Positions 33,826 through 43,097 of a stretch of DNA of 64,000 nt are shown piece after piece. A program made the position numbers and the translations under genes. Source of the stretch: Tetrapisispora phaffii CBS 4417 (Eukaryota; Ascomycota; Saccharomycetes; Saccharomycetales; Saccharomycetaceae). The stretch's first letter is position 1, and every line of letters starts with the position of its first letter. The stretch is taken from positions 248,001 through 312,000 of the forward strand of contig NC_016520.1 in NCBI RefSeq assembly GCF_000236905.1. The letters are read 5' to 3'. The notes beneath the pieces are model-generated. The model ran no database searches, was not told the DNA's origin, and saw only the letters and a list, made by a program, of their open reading frames with translations.

Positions 33826-36477
33826 ATGTCACAGTTGAATAGGCCAGTTCCTTCTGTAAATATTGAAGAGATACCACTAACAGCACCTCCTCCATATACT
33901 GAATTAGATCCGAATGCATCTAATGAAAGTTCTAACTATTCAGGATCATCTGTGCTACGGATACCCCCTAGAATTCCGTCAAGGACCAATATTAATAGAT
34001 TGATTCCAGTTCCAAAAGTACCAAGTAGAAGTAATAGCATCATAAGACGACAGGAAGAGCGAATTCAACCACCTATACCAAATAGAATTAGTGGGAATGA
34101 TCGATACTCACCTGGTCCAAAATTACCCCCAAGACCTTCTAGCGCTAGTGATACACCTGAGTTACCGGCAAGACTATCAAGCACTGGGAATTCACCTGTG
34201 TTGCCTGCAAGACCACAATTTAGCCCTTCACGCTCAAATTCTTATTCCAGAGGTTCTGATTGCGATGGACCACCTTTACCAACTAGACCGTCATCTAGAA
34301 GTAATTCTGAAAATATAACCACAAATTTGCAAGGCTGGTATTCTCAAGATCCAATTGATCAGCAAATGGATAATTTAAATCTTTCGAATACGCTTTTTGA
34401 TACAAAACTTGGAAAGGATGCACCTCCTTCGATGTTTACTAGAACAGACCATGATGTTCAAATTCCAAATGTCTATCCACAATATTTACCGATCGAAACA
34501 AATAAATTTTATGGTAATATTCTTTTAGGTGATCAGACATTGCCTATATGGACACATCCATATTCAGTATGGTATTCTAAAGAAGATGAGTTCAGAGGGT
34601 TAGCCATATCACACACAAAAGCTTCTCAAAGAGTGTTTGGAGATGGAGATCCGCCTCAATTTTTTTTTAGTCCACCTAAAATTAACTCATTGACGCTCAG
34701 TGCAATGGAGTTCCAAAATAGTGGCAACATGGATTTACAAATTAAAAACCCAAAACACATGTCAGTAAATTTAGAATTCAGGCTTTCAAATGACCAATTT
34801 ATGCAAACCCCACTAATACAGGGTATGGGATTTGTTTCAGCTGTTTATCATTATATTACACCGGTTATTTATTCTAGTATTGGGTTTCGTTCTCTAGAAG
34901 AGCTTCCAGCTATCAGTAGATATACTCAAAAATTTGAGTCAATATTAGAAAATGGTAGAAAATGGATTATATACATTTCTAGTCCTGATAATACAAGAAT
35001 TGCATTTAAAAAAATGAGCAACAACGCATACTCTGCTGACAAACGTTTACCTGAGATACTCTTACAAACTGTGGTAGATGGTATTAATGAAATAGACAAT
35101 GCAGCAGGATGTTATCCAGTTGATTGTGTTTTGTCTGCAATTAGTACAAATTCAACTAGTAAATACGGTTTTCATTATAAAACAATTGGATTTTCTAACT
35201 CTGGGTCTACATTGATGTTTGCATTACCGCACCATGTAGAAACATTTACTGAAGAGATGACGAATAGAAAAGTAGACTTATACTTGGATTCGACAGTTAA
35301 AGGTATAATGACTGCTTATATAACTAATGATTTTGATATGGAGTTAGCTACTATAAAAGACTTGGGATTTCAACCATTTTCTACAATCCCAGGAAAAAAT
35401 AAAGTTGAATACAATAATGAACAATTAGAAAAAATTAGAAATGCAGCTAGCATGGAAGTTATGGGGGATGTTATAGGTGAATCAAATCTAGATTCCATGT
35501 ATTTTTCTGGTAAGATCTTAGCAAAATACGCTTGGATTTTGTATTGCTGTCAATTTATTCTGAATGATTCCAACCTTGTTAATATTCTTCTTCCCAAATT
35601 AAAATTAGCAATGAGAAATTTTACTACTAACACTCAAAAATTACCGTTAAGATATGATACCAGCTGGAAGGGTATCATTTCTTCAGGAAATGAATCACAG
35701 GATTTTGGGAATTCATACTATAATGATCACCATTTTCATTCTAGTTATCATGTCCAAGCAGCTGCCATTATTGTTTATGTCGAAAAGCAGTTAGGTACTT
35801 TAGATTGGTACTACGAAAATAAAGAGTGGGTAGAGGTTTTGATTAGAGATTATGCGAATCCAATAGAAGATAAATATTTTCCAGTTTATAGATCGTTTGA
35901 TTGGTATCATGGCCACTCGTGGGCAAAGGGACTATTTGCAAGTGGAGATGGTAAAGATCAAGAATCATCATCTGAAGATGTCAATGCAGCATACGCCCTA
36001 AAACTTTGGAGTATCGCGTCAGATGATCAAAATTTAGGGCACCTAAGCGACATCCAGCTAGCAGTCCTACAGAAATCTATTACCCATTATTTCCTTTATG
36101 CCAGTAATAATATTACTGAACCATTTCCTTTTATTAAAAATAAGGTAAGTGGAATATTATTTGAAAATAAAATCGACCATACGACATATTTCGGAAATTT
36201 ACCACAATATATCCATATGATTCATGCAATTCCTATTACCCCGGCATCTTCATTTATCAGAACACCTCAGTTTGTAAAAGAAGAATGGGATTGTATACTT
36301 AGTCAAATAGTCGGTGGCATTGAAGACGGGTGGAAAGGTATTATAATGTTAAACGTCGCTCTATTCAATCCAACAATGTCGTACCAATTTTTTAGCTCAG
36401 ACACTTTTGACAAGAAATTTTTGGATCCTGGTCAAAGTTTGACTTGGTCTTTGGTGTATTCAGCTGCATTTACCTAA
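33826..36477 (+). CDS. ACF2: Endo-1,3-beta-glucanase of family GH81 (Acf2/Eng2)
   Basis: Acf2/Eng2 is an intracellular GH81 glucanase cleaving internal beta-1,3-glucan bonds and linked to cortical actin assembly. The protein has 883 residues, about 100 more than S. cerevisiae Acf2. Residues 1-190 form a Pro/Ser/Arg-rich tail with many PxxP-type repeats (KLPPRPSS, LPARLSS, LPTRPSS), suited to SH3 binding, and a PPPY motif at 21-24. No signal peptide is seen. The GH81 domain begins around ETNKFYGNILLGDQTLPIWTH and includes SQDFGNSYYNDHHFH. Its catalytic motif DGKDQESSSEDVN lies at about 708-720. It ends QSLTWSLVYSAAFT. The N-terminal tail is longer than in S. cerevisiae. Confidence 0.95.
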   Translation: MSQLNRPVPSVNIEEIPLTAPPPYTELDPNASNESSNYSGSSVLRIPPRIPSRTNINRLIPVPKVPSRSNSIIRRQEERIQPPIPNRISGNDRYSPGPKLPPRPSSASDTPELPARLSSTGNSPVLPARPQFSPSRSNSYSRGSDCDGPPLPTRPSSRSNSENITTNLQGWYSQDPIDQQMDNLNLSNTLFDTKLGKDAPPSMFTRTDHDVQIPNVYPQYLPIETNKFYGNILLGDQTLPIWTHPYSVWYSKEDEFRGLAISHTKASQRVFGDGDPPQFFFSPPKINSLTLSAMEFQNSGNMDLQIKNPKHMSVNLEFRLSNDQFMQTPLIQGMGFVSAVYHYITPVIYSSIGFRSLEELPAISRYTQKFESILENGRKWIIYISSPDNTRIAFKKMSNNAYSADKRLPEILLQTVVDGINEIDNAAGCYPVDCVLSAISTNSTSKYGFHYKTIGFSNSGSTLMFALPHHVETFTEEMTNRKVDLYLDSTVKGIMTAYITNDFDMELATIKDLGFQPFSTIPGKNKVEYNNEQLEKIRNAASMEVMGDVIGESNLDSMYFSGKILAKYAWILYCCQFILNDSNLVNILLPKLKLAMRNFTTNTQKLPLRYDTSWKGIISSGNESQDFGNSYYNDHHFHSSYHVQAAAIIVYVEKQLGTLDWYYENKEWVEVLIRDYANPIEDKYFPVYRSFDWYHGHSWAKGLFASGDGKDQESSSEDVNAAYALKLWSIASDDQNLGHLSDIQLAVLQKSITHYFLYASNNITEPFPFIKNKVSGILFENKIDHTTYFGNLPQYIHMIHAIPITPASSFIRTPQFVKEEWDCILSQIVGGIEDGWKGIIMLNVALFNPTMSYQFFSSDTFDKKFLDPGQSLTWSLVYSAAFT

Positions 36478-36537
36478 ACTTTGTAAAGTAGTATAATAAG
36501 AATAATTTTAATCTAAAAGCTAAGATTGACAGAATAT

Positions 36538-36543
36538 AAAAAA
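36538..36543 (-). terminator. Pol III terminator of tRNA-Asp
   Basis: Six A on the plus strand read T6 on the tRNA strand, starting two bases after the discriminator. This is a standard RNA polymerase III stop. Confidence 0.85.
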
Positions 36544-36544
36544 T

Positions 36545-36616
36545 CTCCGGAACGGGGAATTGAACCCCGATCCCGCACGCGACAAGCGCGGATTCTAACC
36601 ATTAAACTATCCCGGA
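36545..36616 (-). tRNA. tRNA-Asp (anticodon GUC)
   Basis: Read on the minus strand, 72 nt. Acceptor arms are TCCGGGA and TTCCGGA with one G-U pair, and the discriminator is G. The D arm contains GTTTAATGGTTAGAAT (A box). The anticodon loop is TTGTCGC, giving GUC. The T arm is CGGGG TTCAATT CCCCG (B box). No intron. It matches the known yeast tRNA-Asp closely except for compensated bases in the acceptor and anticodon stems. The 5' side faces the LTR nest, the usual situation for Ty insertions upstream of Pol III genes. Confidence 0.96.
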
Positions 36617-36720
36617 TGTTTTTATTGAAAATTTGATATTTTTAATAATATAAATTGATACTATAAAAATAGGCGGTAATGGAATGGTAAATATTATGAA
36701 CGTGGAGGTTCAGAAACTTT

Positions 36721-37118
36721 TGTCAGAATTATTGAGTGTATGTGACAGTGTTGGAAATGACACTGGACGTATAACTAAATATCTGTTGGAAATGATGTCA
36801 GAATTATTGTAGTGTATGTGACAGAATTAAGAGTTTATGACACTTTGAGTCCAGAACTAATAGATCACTTACTAATGGAAAGAAGGTCTAGAACAATCTT
36901 TCAAGTGGTAGGTGAAAATTTCTCACTACAATGTAAATGGCTACGTGATAAACACAGATGTACAATACAGCACTAAAGAGCCTAGGAGGATGAATGAACA
37001 CGTACGCATGTTCATTCAACTGTCAGATTAACTCATATATAAGGAGGGCATCTAACTCTATATAGAATAGTTTAATTACACTAATAAAAGATCAATCGAT
37101 TATTTAACTATAAAGAAG
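36721..37118 (+). mobile_element. Degraded Ty-type LTR sequence, plus orientation, nested
   Basis: TGTCAGAATTATTGAGTGTA starts at 36721. TGTTGGAAATGACACTGG, the TGTTGGA start typical of Ty1/copia LTRs, begins at 36749. A second TGTTGGAAATGA begins at 36784, and TGTCAGAATTATTGTAGTGT at 36796. The repeated starts show nested or partly duplicated LTRs. TATATAAGGAGGGC near 37037 looks like the LTR promoter. The 36796 block is shared, inverted, with 38666-38734 across the gap. The 3' boundary near 37118 is uncertain. No complete polyprotein is visible. Confidence 0.7.
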
Positions 37119-37253
37119 ATGGACTATACTAGAGCAACTGAAGTGGCTAATGACACTAACTTAGATGTTGGAACTACCCAACATAAGCTTGTTACTCCAC
37201 ATAATTGTAAAGACAAATTGCAAGTAGTAGCGTTAAATGAGGTTCAAGATTAA
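37119..37253 (+). other. 44-codon ATG frame after the LTR, possible retroelement leader or Gag remnant
   Basis: ATG at 37119-37121 opens a 44-codon frame ending with TAA at 37251. Its place directly downstream of the LTR-like block is where a Ty Gag frame would start. The sequence (MDYTRATEVANDTNLDVG and on) is not one I recognise. It contains TTGTTACTCCACA, which recurs just after the assembly gap. It could equally be chance. Confidence 0.3.
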
Positions 37254-37329
37254 TAAACGATCGTTTAGTTAATTCGGTCAATCTATCGTTATCTCTTGCA
37301 ATCTACTAGTCGTTTAACCATTCACTTGA

Positions 37330-38126
37330 NNNNNNNNNNNNNNNNNNNNNNNNNNNNNNNNNNNNNNNNNNNNNNNNNNNNNNNNNNNNNNNNNNNNNNN
37401 NNNNNNNNNNNNNNNNNNNNNNNNNNNNNNNNNNNNNNNNNNNNNNNNNNNNNNNNNNNNNNNNNNNNNNNNNNNNNNNNNNNNNNNNNNNNNNNNNNNN
37501 NNNNNNNNNNNNNNNNNNNNNNNNNNNNNNNNNNNNNNNNNNNNNNNNNNNNNNNNNNNNNNNNNNNNNNNNNNNNNNNNNNNNNNNNNNNNNNNNNNNN
37601 NNNNNNNNNNNNNNNNNNNNNNNNNNNNNNNNNNNNNNNNNNNNNNNNNNNNNNNNNNNNNNNNNNNNNNNNNNNNNNNNNNNNNNNNNNNNNNNNNNNN
37701 NNNNNNNNNNNNNNNNNNNNNNNNNNNNNNNNNNNNNNNNNNNNNNNNNNNNNNNNNNNNNNNNNNNNNNNNNNNNNNNNNNNNNNNNNNNNNNNNNNNN
37801 NNNNNNNNNNNNNNNNNNNNNNNNNNNNNNNNNNNNNNNNNNNNNNNNNNNNNNNNNNNNNNNNNNNNNNNNNNNNNNNNNNNNNNNNNNNNNNNNNNNN
37901 NNNNNNNNNNNNNNNNNNNNNNNNNNNNNNNNNNNNNNNNNNNNNNNNNNNNNNNNNNNNNNNNNNNNNNNNNNNNNNNNNNNNNNNNNNNNNNNNNNNN
38001 NNNNNNNNNNNNNNNNNNNNNNNNNNNNNNNNNNNNNNNNNNNNNNNNNNNNNNNNNNNNNNNNNNNNNNNNNNNNNNNNNNNNNNNNNNNNNNNNNNNN
38101 NNNNNNNNNNNNNNNNNNNNNNNNNN
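37330..38126. other. Assembly gap of 797 N
   Basis: A run of N from 37330 to 38126. It lies inside repeated LTR sequence, and the 13-mer TTGTTACTCCACA occurs at 37189-37201 and again at 38127-38139, so collapsed repeat sequence is the likely cause. Any frame spanning it is meaningless. Confidence 0.99.
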
Positions 38127-38144
38127 TTGTTACTCCACAAATGA

Positions 38145-38181
38145 GACTGGTCGTATAAGTGACTATACGATACCAGATATT
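38145..38181 (+). mobile_element. LTR fragment in plus orientation
   Basis: ACTGGTCGTATAAGTGACTA and the following bases match the start of the minus-strand LTR at 38484-38520 with about three differences in 37 positions, in opposite orientation. It is a short relic of the same LTR family. Confidence 0.7.
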
Positions 38182-38346
38182 ACCTCTTTAGGTAGATTAT
38201 TGTTGTAAACCTGAAACAATAGTGCCTGCAAGAATGTAATAGCAAAATTCCTAATGCATAAATAGTACTGTAGGACCATAAATCTGCCATACGTGTTCAA
38301 CTCGACGATGTCGTCTCGTTGGACAGAACGGTAGATTGAAATATGA

Positions 38347-38533
38347 TGTATATATAAACCCCGGTAATCAATAGTAAATAATTCATTGATCCAGGTCCAA
38401 CAGACCAGAGAGATTAATCTAATTATATAGTATATAATTTAACCACATTTTAATATATTAAAGCAATGAATAACACTATTGAGCAATATCTGGTATCGTA
38501 TATTCACTTATACGTCCAGTGACATTTCCAACA
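38347..38533 (-). mobile_element. Solo LTR remnant, minus orientation, copy B
   Basis: Read on the minus strand it starts TGTTGGAAATGTCACTGGAC and ends TATATATACA, so it has the TG...CA ends of an LTR and is about 187 bp long. Its 3' two-thirds (38358-38469) is nearly the same as that of copy A (38545-38657), including TTACCGGGGTT, GGACCTGGATCAATGAATT and AGATTAATCTCTCTGGTCT. Confidence 0.75.
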
Positions 38534-38535
38534 TA

Positions 38536-38734
38536 TGTATATATAACCCCGGTAATCAATAGTTAACAATTCATTGATCCAGGTCCAAGAGACCAGAGAG
38601 ATTAATCTAAATATCTAGTATATACTTTAACAACTATTAATATATTAAAGCAATGAATTTAATTATTGAGCAGTTCTGAACTCAAAGTGTCATAAATACT
38701 TAGTTCTGTCACATGCACTACATTAATTCTGACA
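38536..38734 (-). mobile_element. Solo LTR remnant, minus orientation, copy A
   Basis: Read on the minus strand it starts TGTCAGAATTAATGTAGTGC and ends TATATATACA, about 199 bp, two bases from copy B. The 3' part is shared with copy B, whereas the first 70 bp matches the plus-strand block at 36796-36861. The two copies therefore have different 5' ends and a common 3' part, as if recombined. Confidence 0.75.
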
Positions 38735-39425
38735 CTCTTGTAACTTATTACAAATATATATTTAACGCCTACTCATAAAGATTGTAATGCTATTTCTGGA
38801 AACTTCTATTTAATAGTTAGTTCACTTTAGCTCGATGAAAAGACTGTTGAAATCAGACTCCGGATGAAGCCTCTGACTATGCATTATCGATTCTGCTAGA
38901 CGATTACTGAATTGATGGTTTTATACGTGTTCACTATTTTGTAGTGACTTCTTAAAATTTTCATAGGCCAGTAGAAATACAATATTCAGCTGACTTTTTA
39001 TTATATTTTTAATTTGATGTCAGCTTATTTATTCATGGAGCATGCTCTATCAGTTTACGACGTCTATTTAAGAAATGATAAATCTAGTCTCTTTAAAACA
39101 TGATAGTCATAATTTGACAACAATTGAATGAAGTTATGTTCATCTAACAAACCTAAAATTAAGATTCCCTTCATTTAATATTTCTTCCCCTCTATATCCT
39201 TTAATGTTAGTTGTTCATTTAGATTTGAATAGCGATTTAGTGTATTTAAGATAATGGAGAGCTAAATGTTAAATGCCATTCACCTATACATATTTCAAAT
39301 AAAACAAAAGGAAGAGATTTATCTCGAAAGAAAAGGAGGCAGTACATTATACATTAATCAAAAAATAATCATATTAAGCCAATATATTATAACTAATTTT
39401 ATTCTAAATTATTAACTTAAGATAT

Positions 39426-39467
39426 AAGAATTCTAATTGGAGAAATGTCTCCCAAATCAGAATTCTT
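39426..39467. repeat. Long hairpin (imperfect inverted repeat)
   Basis: The left arm AAGAATTCTAATTGGAGA pairs with the right arm TCTCCCAAATCAGAATTCTT around a four-base loop, with a two-base bulge and one mismatch. Weaker pairing extends outwards (ACTTAAG on the left against CTAAGT on the right) to about 39416-39476. It lies about 230 bp beyond the 3' end of CWC15. Confidence 0.85.
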
Positions 39468-39700
39468 ACCTAAGTAGGCTGCTCATAGGACTGGTTCTTG
39501 TTATACATCACCAATGTACCGTCGTATTTATTGTAAGTCAGAGGACTAGGAAATATATGACGCCATGCATTGTCAAATTGTTAGGTGGTTTTCAGAATGA
39601 TGAGCTAATCCTCAGTTTTAGAGGAAAAAACCTCTATAACAAACTTTTTATCTATACCCTAGCTTCTCAAGATATTTCCTTCAAATATATATGGTAATAT

Positions 39701-40261
39701 TCACTTTATAAATTTCTTCAAAAACTCCTGATGATAATCAGATTTCGTTAAATCATTTACATATTTAGAAGAAGCGCTTTGATCGTGTTGGGATTTCTTA
39801 ACTTTCCCTTTGTTTCTATTGAAAGTTGTTGAATTTCTCCATGATTTTTTAGGTGTCTTTGTATCGCTATCATTATTTTTATCCTTTAAGTCTATTGATG
39901 TTTTTGCTGTATCGGAAGTATCATCTCCTTTTACCTTGTCCTTTTTCAGCGCCCTTAGTTCATTTTCCAAAGTTTCTTCATCATCTAAATCATCTTCAGA
40001 ACTACCCAACTCATTCTCAGAGATATCTACTTCTTTTAAGACCTTCTCCTGATCACCTCTTTCAGTATTTTCTAATTCAAACTGATCCCTTGACTCCTTT
40101 GTGTCTGACTTTCTCAATTCCTTATCGAAAGGCTTTGTATTTCTATATTTTATATCAAGATGTCCAGGCAACAAACTAGCATGCTGAATACTAGTAGGTA
40201 CATAGGCAGCACTCTTAGCACCACTTCTTGCTTCTAATTGTGGTCTATGTGAAGTAGTCAT
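39701..40261 (-). CDS. CWC15: Cwc15, spliceosome component
   Basis: Cwc15 belongs to the Prp19/Cef1-associated complex in the active spliceosome. The protein has 186 residues (175 in S. cerevisiae). The N-terminus MTTSHRPQLEARSGAK is identical to the yeast protein, followed by AAYVPTSIQHASLLPGH. The middle is a long acidic, Lys-rich, low-complexity stretch. The tail YVNDLTKSDYHQEFLKKFIK is the second conserved block and contains the DYHQEFL signature. It is divergent to NBP2, its S. cerevisiae neighbour. Confidence 0.96.
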   Translation of the reverse strand: MTTSHRPQLEARSGAKSAAYVPTSIQHASLLPGHLDIKYRNTKPFDKELRKSDTKESRDQFELENTERGDQEKVLKEVDISENELGSSEDDLDDEETLENELRALKKDKVKGDDTSDTAKTSIDLKDKNNDSDTKTPKKSWRNSTTFNRNKGKVKKSQHDQSASSKYVNDLTKSDYHQEFLKKFIK

Positions 40262-40799
40262 TTTATTCTTAAAATTGGCAAGAAAGAAACAATCCTTTTC
40301 CCAAAGTCAGTCGCTTATTCTTCTTGTCAGCCAATTTTAAAATTCTAAACCAAAATATATCACACATTATTTCAAAAGATGGTTGACTTAAATATTTCTC
40401 ATAAGAATATCATATAGTAATCGTTAAAAAGATAAAAATAGTTGCAATGTCTTGCGATGAGCTTGTCACAACTGTAACCGATTAAATTTCAAAGAGAGAA
40501 GGCTTTATAAAATTGAAATTGTAAAAAAAGAAAATTTACATATTTGAAACGTTTAAATAAGAAGAATGTTTCAGTTTTAACGTATTTAAAAAAAGAATAT
40601 ATATTGTATAAAAGTGAATTAAGGATCATTCCTTTTTTATTGTTGAGTGACAGTTGAATATAGAGATTATTCAAATATAGTGAGATCATATATATCCGTT
40701 TATTTACCGTGCTAACTTTTTCCAATATCAATTGTATTTCTTATTTTTGTGAACAATTAAGATTAAATATAGAAGCATCGAATCTAATATAATATACGC
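40262..40799. other. CWC15-NBP2 divergent promoter region
   Basis: A 538-bp spacer. TTGCGATGAGCTTG at about 40453-40466 contains a full PAC core (GCGATGAGCT); otherwise AT-rich. No gene seen. Confidence 0.6.
40455..40464 (+). promoter_or_regulatory. PAC-type element (GCGATGAGCT)
   Basis: GCGATGAGCT lies between CWC15 and NBP2, about 195 bp upstream of the CWC15 start and 335 bp upstream of NBP2. It is the same ten-base sequence as the PAC upstream of NOG1. Neither neighbour is a classical ribosome-biogenesis gene, so function is uncertain. Confidence 0.5.
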
Positions 40800-41453
40800 A
40801 TGTCTAAGATAGGAGTCATAGAGAATAATCACATGAAACAGGAGACCAGTCAAGATGAGCATATAGAGGAGATATCATATCTTGCTGGTGCTGACACAGG
40901 TGTTGGATTTATATCAATAAAAGATTTTGCATATGATAAGTCCAATCCTTTGCATTACGGATATTTTGAGGATAATAGTTATGATGAGAATGAAGAAGGG
41001 TACATGCACAGTGAGGCAGATGGCATAAAAGGAGATGAAGATCTCGATGACAGGAGACAAAGTTTTATATTACCAGAAACACATATTATAAATTGCAAAG
41101 CTATCGCATTGTATGCCTTTGAACCTGAGAATGAAAATGAACTAGAATTACAAGAAGGTGACATAATATTCATAAGTTACAAACATGGGCAAGGTTGGTT
41201 AGTAGCAGAAAATTATGACAGAACACATACTGGTCTAGTTCCTGAGGAATATATATCTTATCTAGATGATGATGATGACGATGGTGAAGAAATGGAAGAC
41301 AAGGCCCGCCCATTCTATTTAACTCAATTTATTACTCAAAGCATGGATATCCAAAAACAAGATGATAATGAAGGAGGAGAGAATGAAGGAGAGTGGGAAG
41401 ATATAGATGAATTAAACAATGAAGTGCAGAGAACACTGAAAATTTCTGAATAA
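40800..41453 (+). CDS. NBP2: SH3-domain adaptor Nbp2
   Basis: Nbp2 recruits the phosphatase Ptc1 to kinases of the HOG and cell-wall pathways. The protein has 217 residues (236 in S. cerevisiae). The SH3 domain spans about 98-155, with ALYAFEPENENELELQEGD, the GQGWLVAENY core, and TGLVPEEYISYL at its end. Flanking regions are strongly acidic; a run of Asp follows the SH3 domain. The tail EGEWEDIDE is typical of Nbp2 homologues. Context (CWC15 next door) agrees with S. cerevisiae order. Confidence 0.93.
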   Translation: MSKIGVIENNHMKQETSQDEHIEEISYLAGADTGVGFISIKDFAYDKSNPLHYGYFEDNSYDENEEGYMHSEADGIKGDEDLDDRRQSFILPETHIINCKAIALYAFEPENENELELQEGDIIFISYKHGQGWLVAENYDRTHTGLVPEEYISYLDDDDDDGEEMEDKARPFYLTQFITQSMDIQKQDDNEGGENEGEWEDIDELNNEVQRTLKISE

Positions 41454-41621
41454 ATTTTTTAAAGACATAAAAATCTGATTGATAAATTCAAAAACGCAGC
41501 GGCAAATAAAGCAACTCCTCTTTTAACTTTTAAGAGTTATGAATAGCATAATTACATAATTAAAATTTCAATATATATTGATTACTTAGTTTCAAAATAT
41601 AAACCATTTAGTAAATTTTTA

Positions 41622-42761
41622 TTATATATAATAAAAAGAAAATCTGGAAGAATTTAAGTAATCATTCGTTAATGAAAAGACTTTTAAATCGTTTTCTATT
41701 ATAGCTTTTTCTAGAAATTCAGTTATAATATCTTGTGATCTCAAATGAATACCAATAAGGCAGTGTGTTTGAATATTTTTCTTCTTAAAAAAATCGATTA
41801 GTTGAATTAAGGTTTTCAAAAAATAGTCGATCAAGTATTCATTATAAATCACATCCATTGCAATTATTGTAACAACATTGGAACTTTGGGATATTCTAAT
41901 GAAATCCATAGGAAGCAGTGCAGGTTTAGATATGTCAAAAGTTTCCCAATCGATTGGCATAACTTCTAGGTTGACAACAGGCTTCTTATGGGCCTCCGTC
42001 TCTGAATTTTGTTCAAGAACGATTTCACTTCCGATATCCATACTTCTAGACACACATTCCTTTTTACTTATCTGCACAAGGTTCTCGCTTATGTTTTGTT
42101 TTAACTTGCTTATAATTCCCTTCTGATCTGTAGCTATATAGTCGTTAACAAAATTACTCAACACGACTGCAGTCATTCCGGATACCCCTGAACCTAACTC
42201 AATTATACTACAATCGAAGCCTTCTCTATTACTATTATCGTAATTGATTATTGGAGGTACTTTCAGTTTAGAATCAACTATTGAATGGTGAGGTAATTTG
42301 AGAGCTTCAATTTGTGAATCCATAGCAATGACTTCTAGATCACCTCCATTTCTGAAAACTGATGCTGTTGGATGATACAATAGCCATCTCAAAAAAAAAG
42401 GTGTTGTTGACCATAAAACATAACCAGTTGTTGAATTGTTATTATCCTTTGATGAGTTCAAACTAGTGAGTGATTGTTCTATATTCAACGAATAAAAATC
42501 GTTATTGAAAGCACTCTCCTTTTTCTTCGACCTATTTTTATCTCTCTTCTTGGTTCTATCATTCTTAGAATTGCCGTTTGAACGACTGGTATCATCCAAA
42601 CCAATATATGGTTCAATATCGATCGTGAGTGTAGTTTCCGATCTATTCAAAATACCCAGATCCTGTTTCAATGTTTCTGAATTCGAGTTCAATTCGATAT
42701 AACGCTCAAAGACATGATCATGCAAGGAATCTTCATCTAGTAGCAGTAATGTCAGATCCAT
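41622..42761 (-). CDS. RKM5: Ribosomal protein lysine methyltransferase Rkm5
   Basis: Rkm5 methylates a lysine of ribosomal protein uL1 (Rpl1). The protein has 379 residues (367 in S. cerevisiae). The start resembles the yeast protein: LLLDEDSLHDHVFERY. A block before the catalytic fold reads GYVLWSTTPFFLRWLLYHP. The SAM-binding motif is IIELGSGVSGM at about 186-196, followed by IATDQKGIISKLKQNI. The late block IAMDVIYNEYLIDYFLKTL holds the family DVIYN motif. It is convergent with NBP2. Confidence 0.92.
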   Translation of the reverse strand: MDLTLLLLDEDSLHDHVFERYIELNSNSETLKQDLGILNRSETTLTIDIEPYIGLDDTSRSNGNSKNDRTKKRDKNRSKKKESAFNNDFYSLNIEQSLTSLNSSKDNNNSTTGYVLWSTTPFFLRWLLYHPTASVFRNGGDLEVIAMDSQIEALKLPHHSIVDSKLKVPPIINYDNSNREGFDCSIIELGSGVSGMTAVVLSNFVNDYIATDQKGIISKLKQNISENLVQISKKECVSRSMDIGSEIVLEQNSETEAHKKPVVNLEVMPIDWETFDISKPALLPMDFIRISQSSNVVTIIAMDVIYNEYLIDYFLKTLIQLIDFFKKKNIQTHCLIGIHLRSQDIITEFLEKAIIENDLKVFSLTNDYLNSSRFSFYYI

Positions 42762-43097
42762 TAAACATTCCTGTACGTTTTAATCGCCCGGTGAGTGATT
42801 CGCACGTTTGAGATTCTTATAAGCATTCGAGTCAAGAAGATGTTATGGTTAATTTATGGATGTTTTAAAATAAGACTGAAAATTGGATGCTGCTGGTTTT
42901 TTTTTCAGAAATTTCTTAAAAGACGCAATTATCGTAATTTAGATGACTAACAATAAACTGATAAATAAATATATATTATTTTACTACCTATAAGCATGGA
43001 ATATGTAAAGGCATCAGAGTGTAGAAAAGCACCAGAATTGTGGTATTTGATTCATGATATAATTCCATGAATTGCGTACTAATGAATGATTGTGAAA
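42762..43097. other. Spacer between HOM2 3' end and RKM5 5' end
   Basis: A 336-bp spacer holding the RKM5 promoter. Nothing notable seen. Confidence 0.55.

Larger units (their letters stand above)
36617..39700. other. tRNA-Asp to CWC15 spacer with LTR nest and assembly gap
   Basis: About 3.1 kb. It contains degraded Ty-type LTRs on both sides of an unresolved gap, annotated separately, and a 40-bp hairpin near 39426. Between 38740 and 39420 I see only AT-rich unique sequence. The chance frame at 39437-39697 starts with TTG and looks non-coding. Confidence 0.7.

Noticed and set aside
37296..38144. Long open frames across the N run
   Set aside because: They exist only because N carries no stop codons.
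39437..39697. 86-codon plus-strand frame before CWC15
   Set aside because: It starts with TTG, has no recognisable product and begins inside the hairpin.
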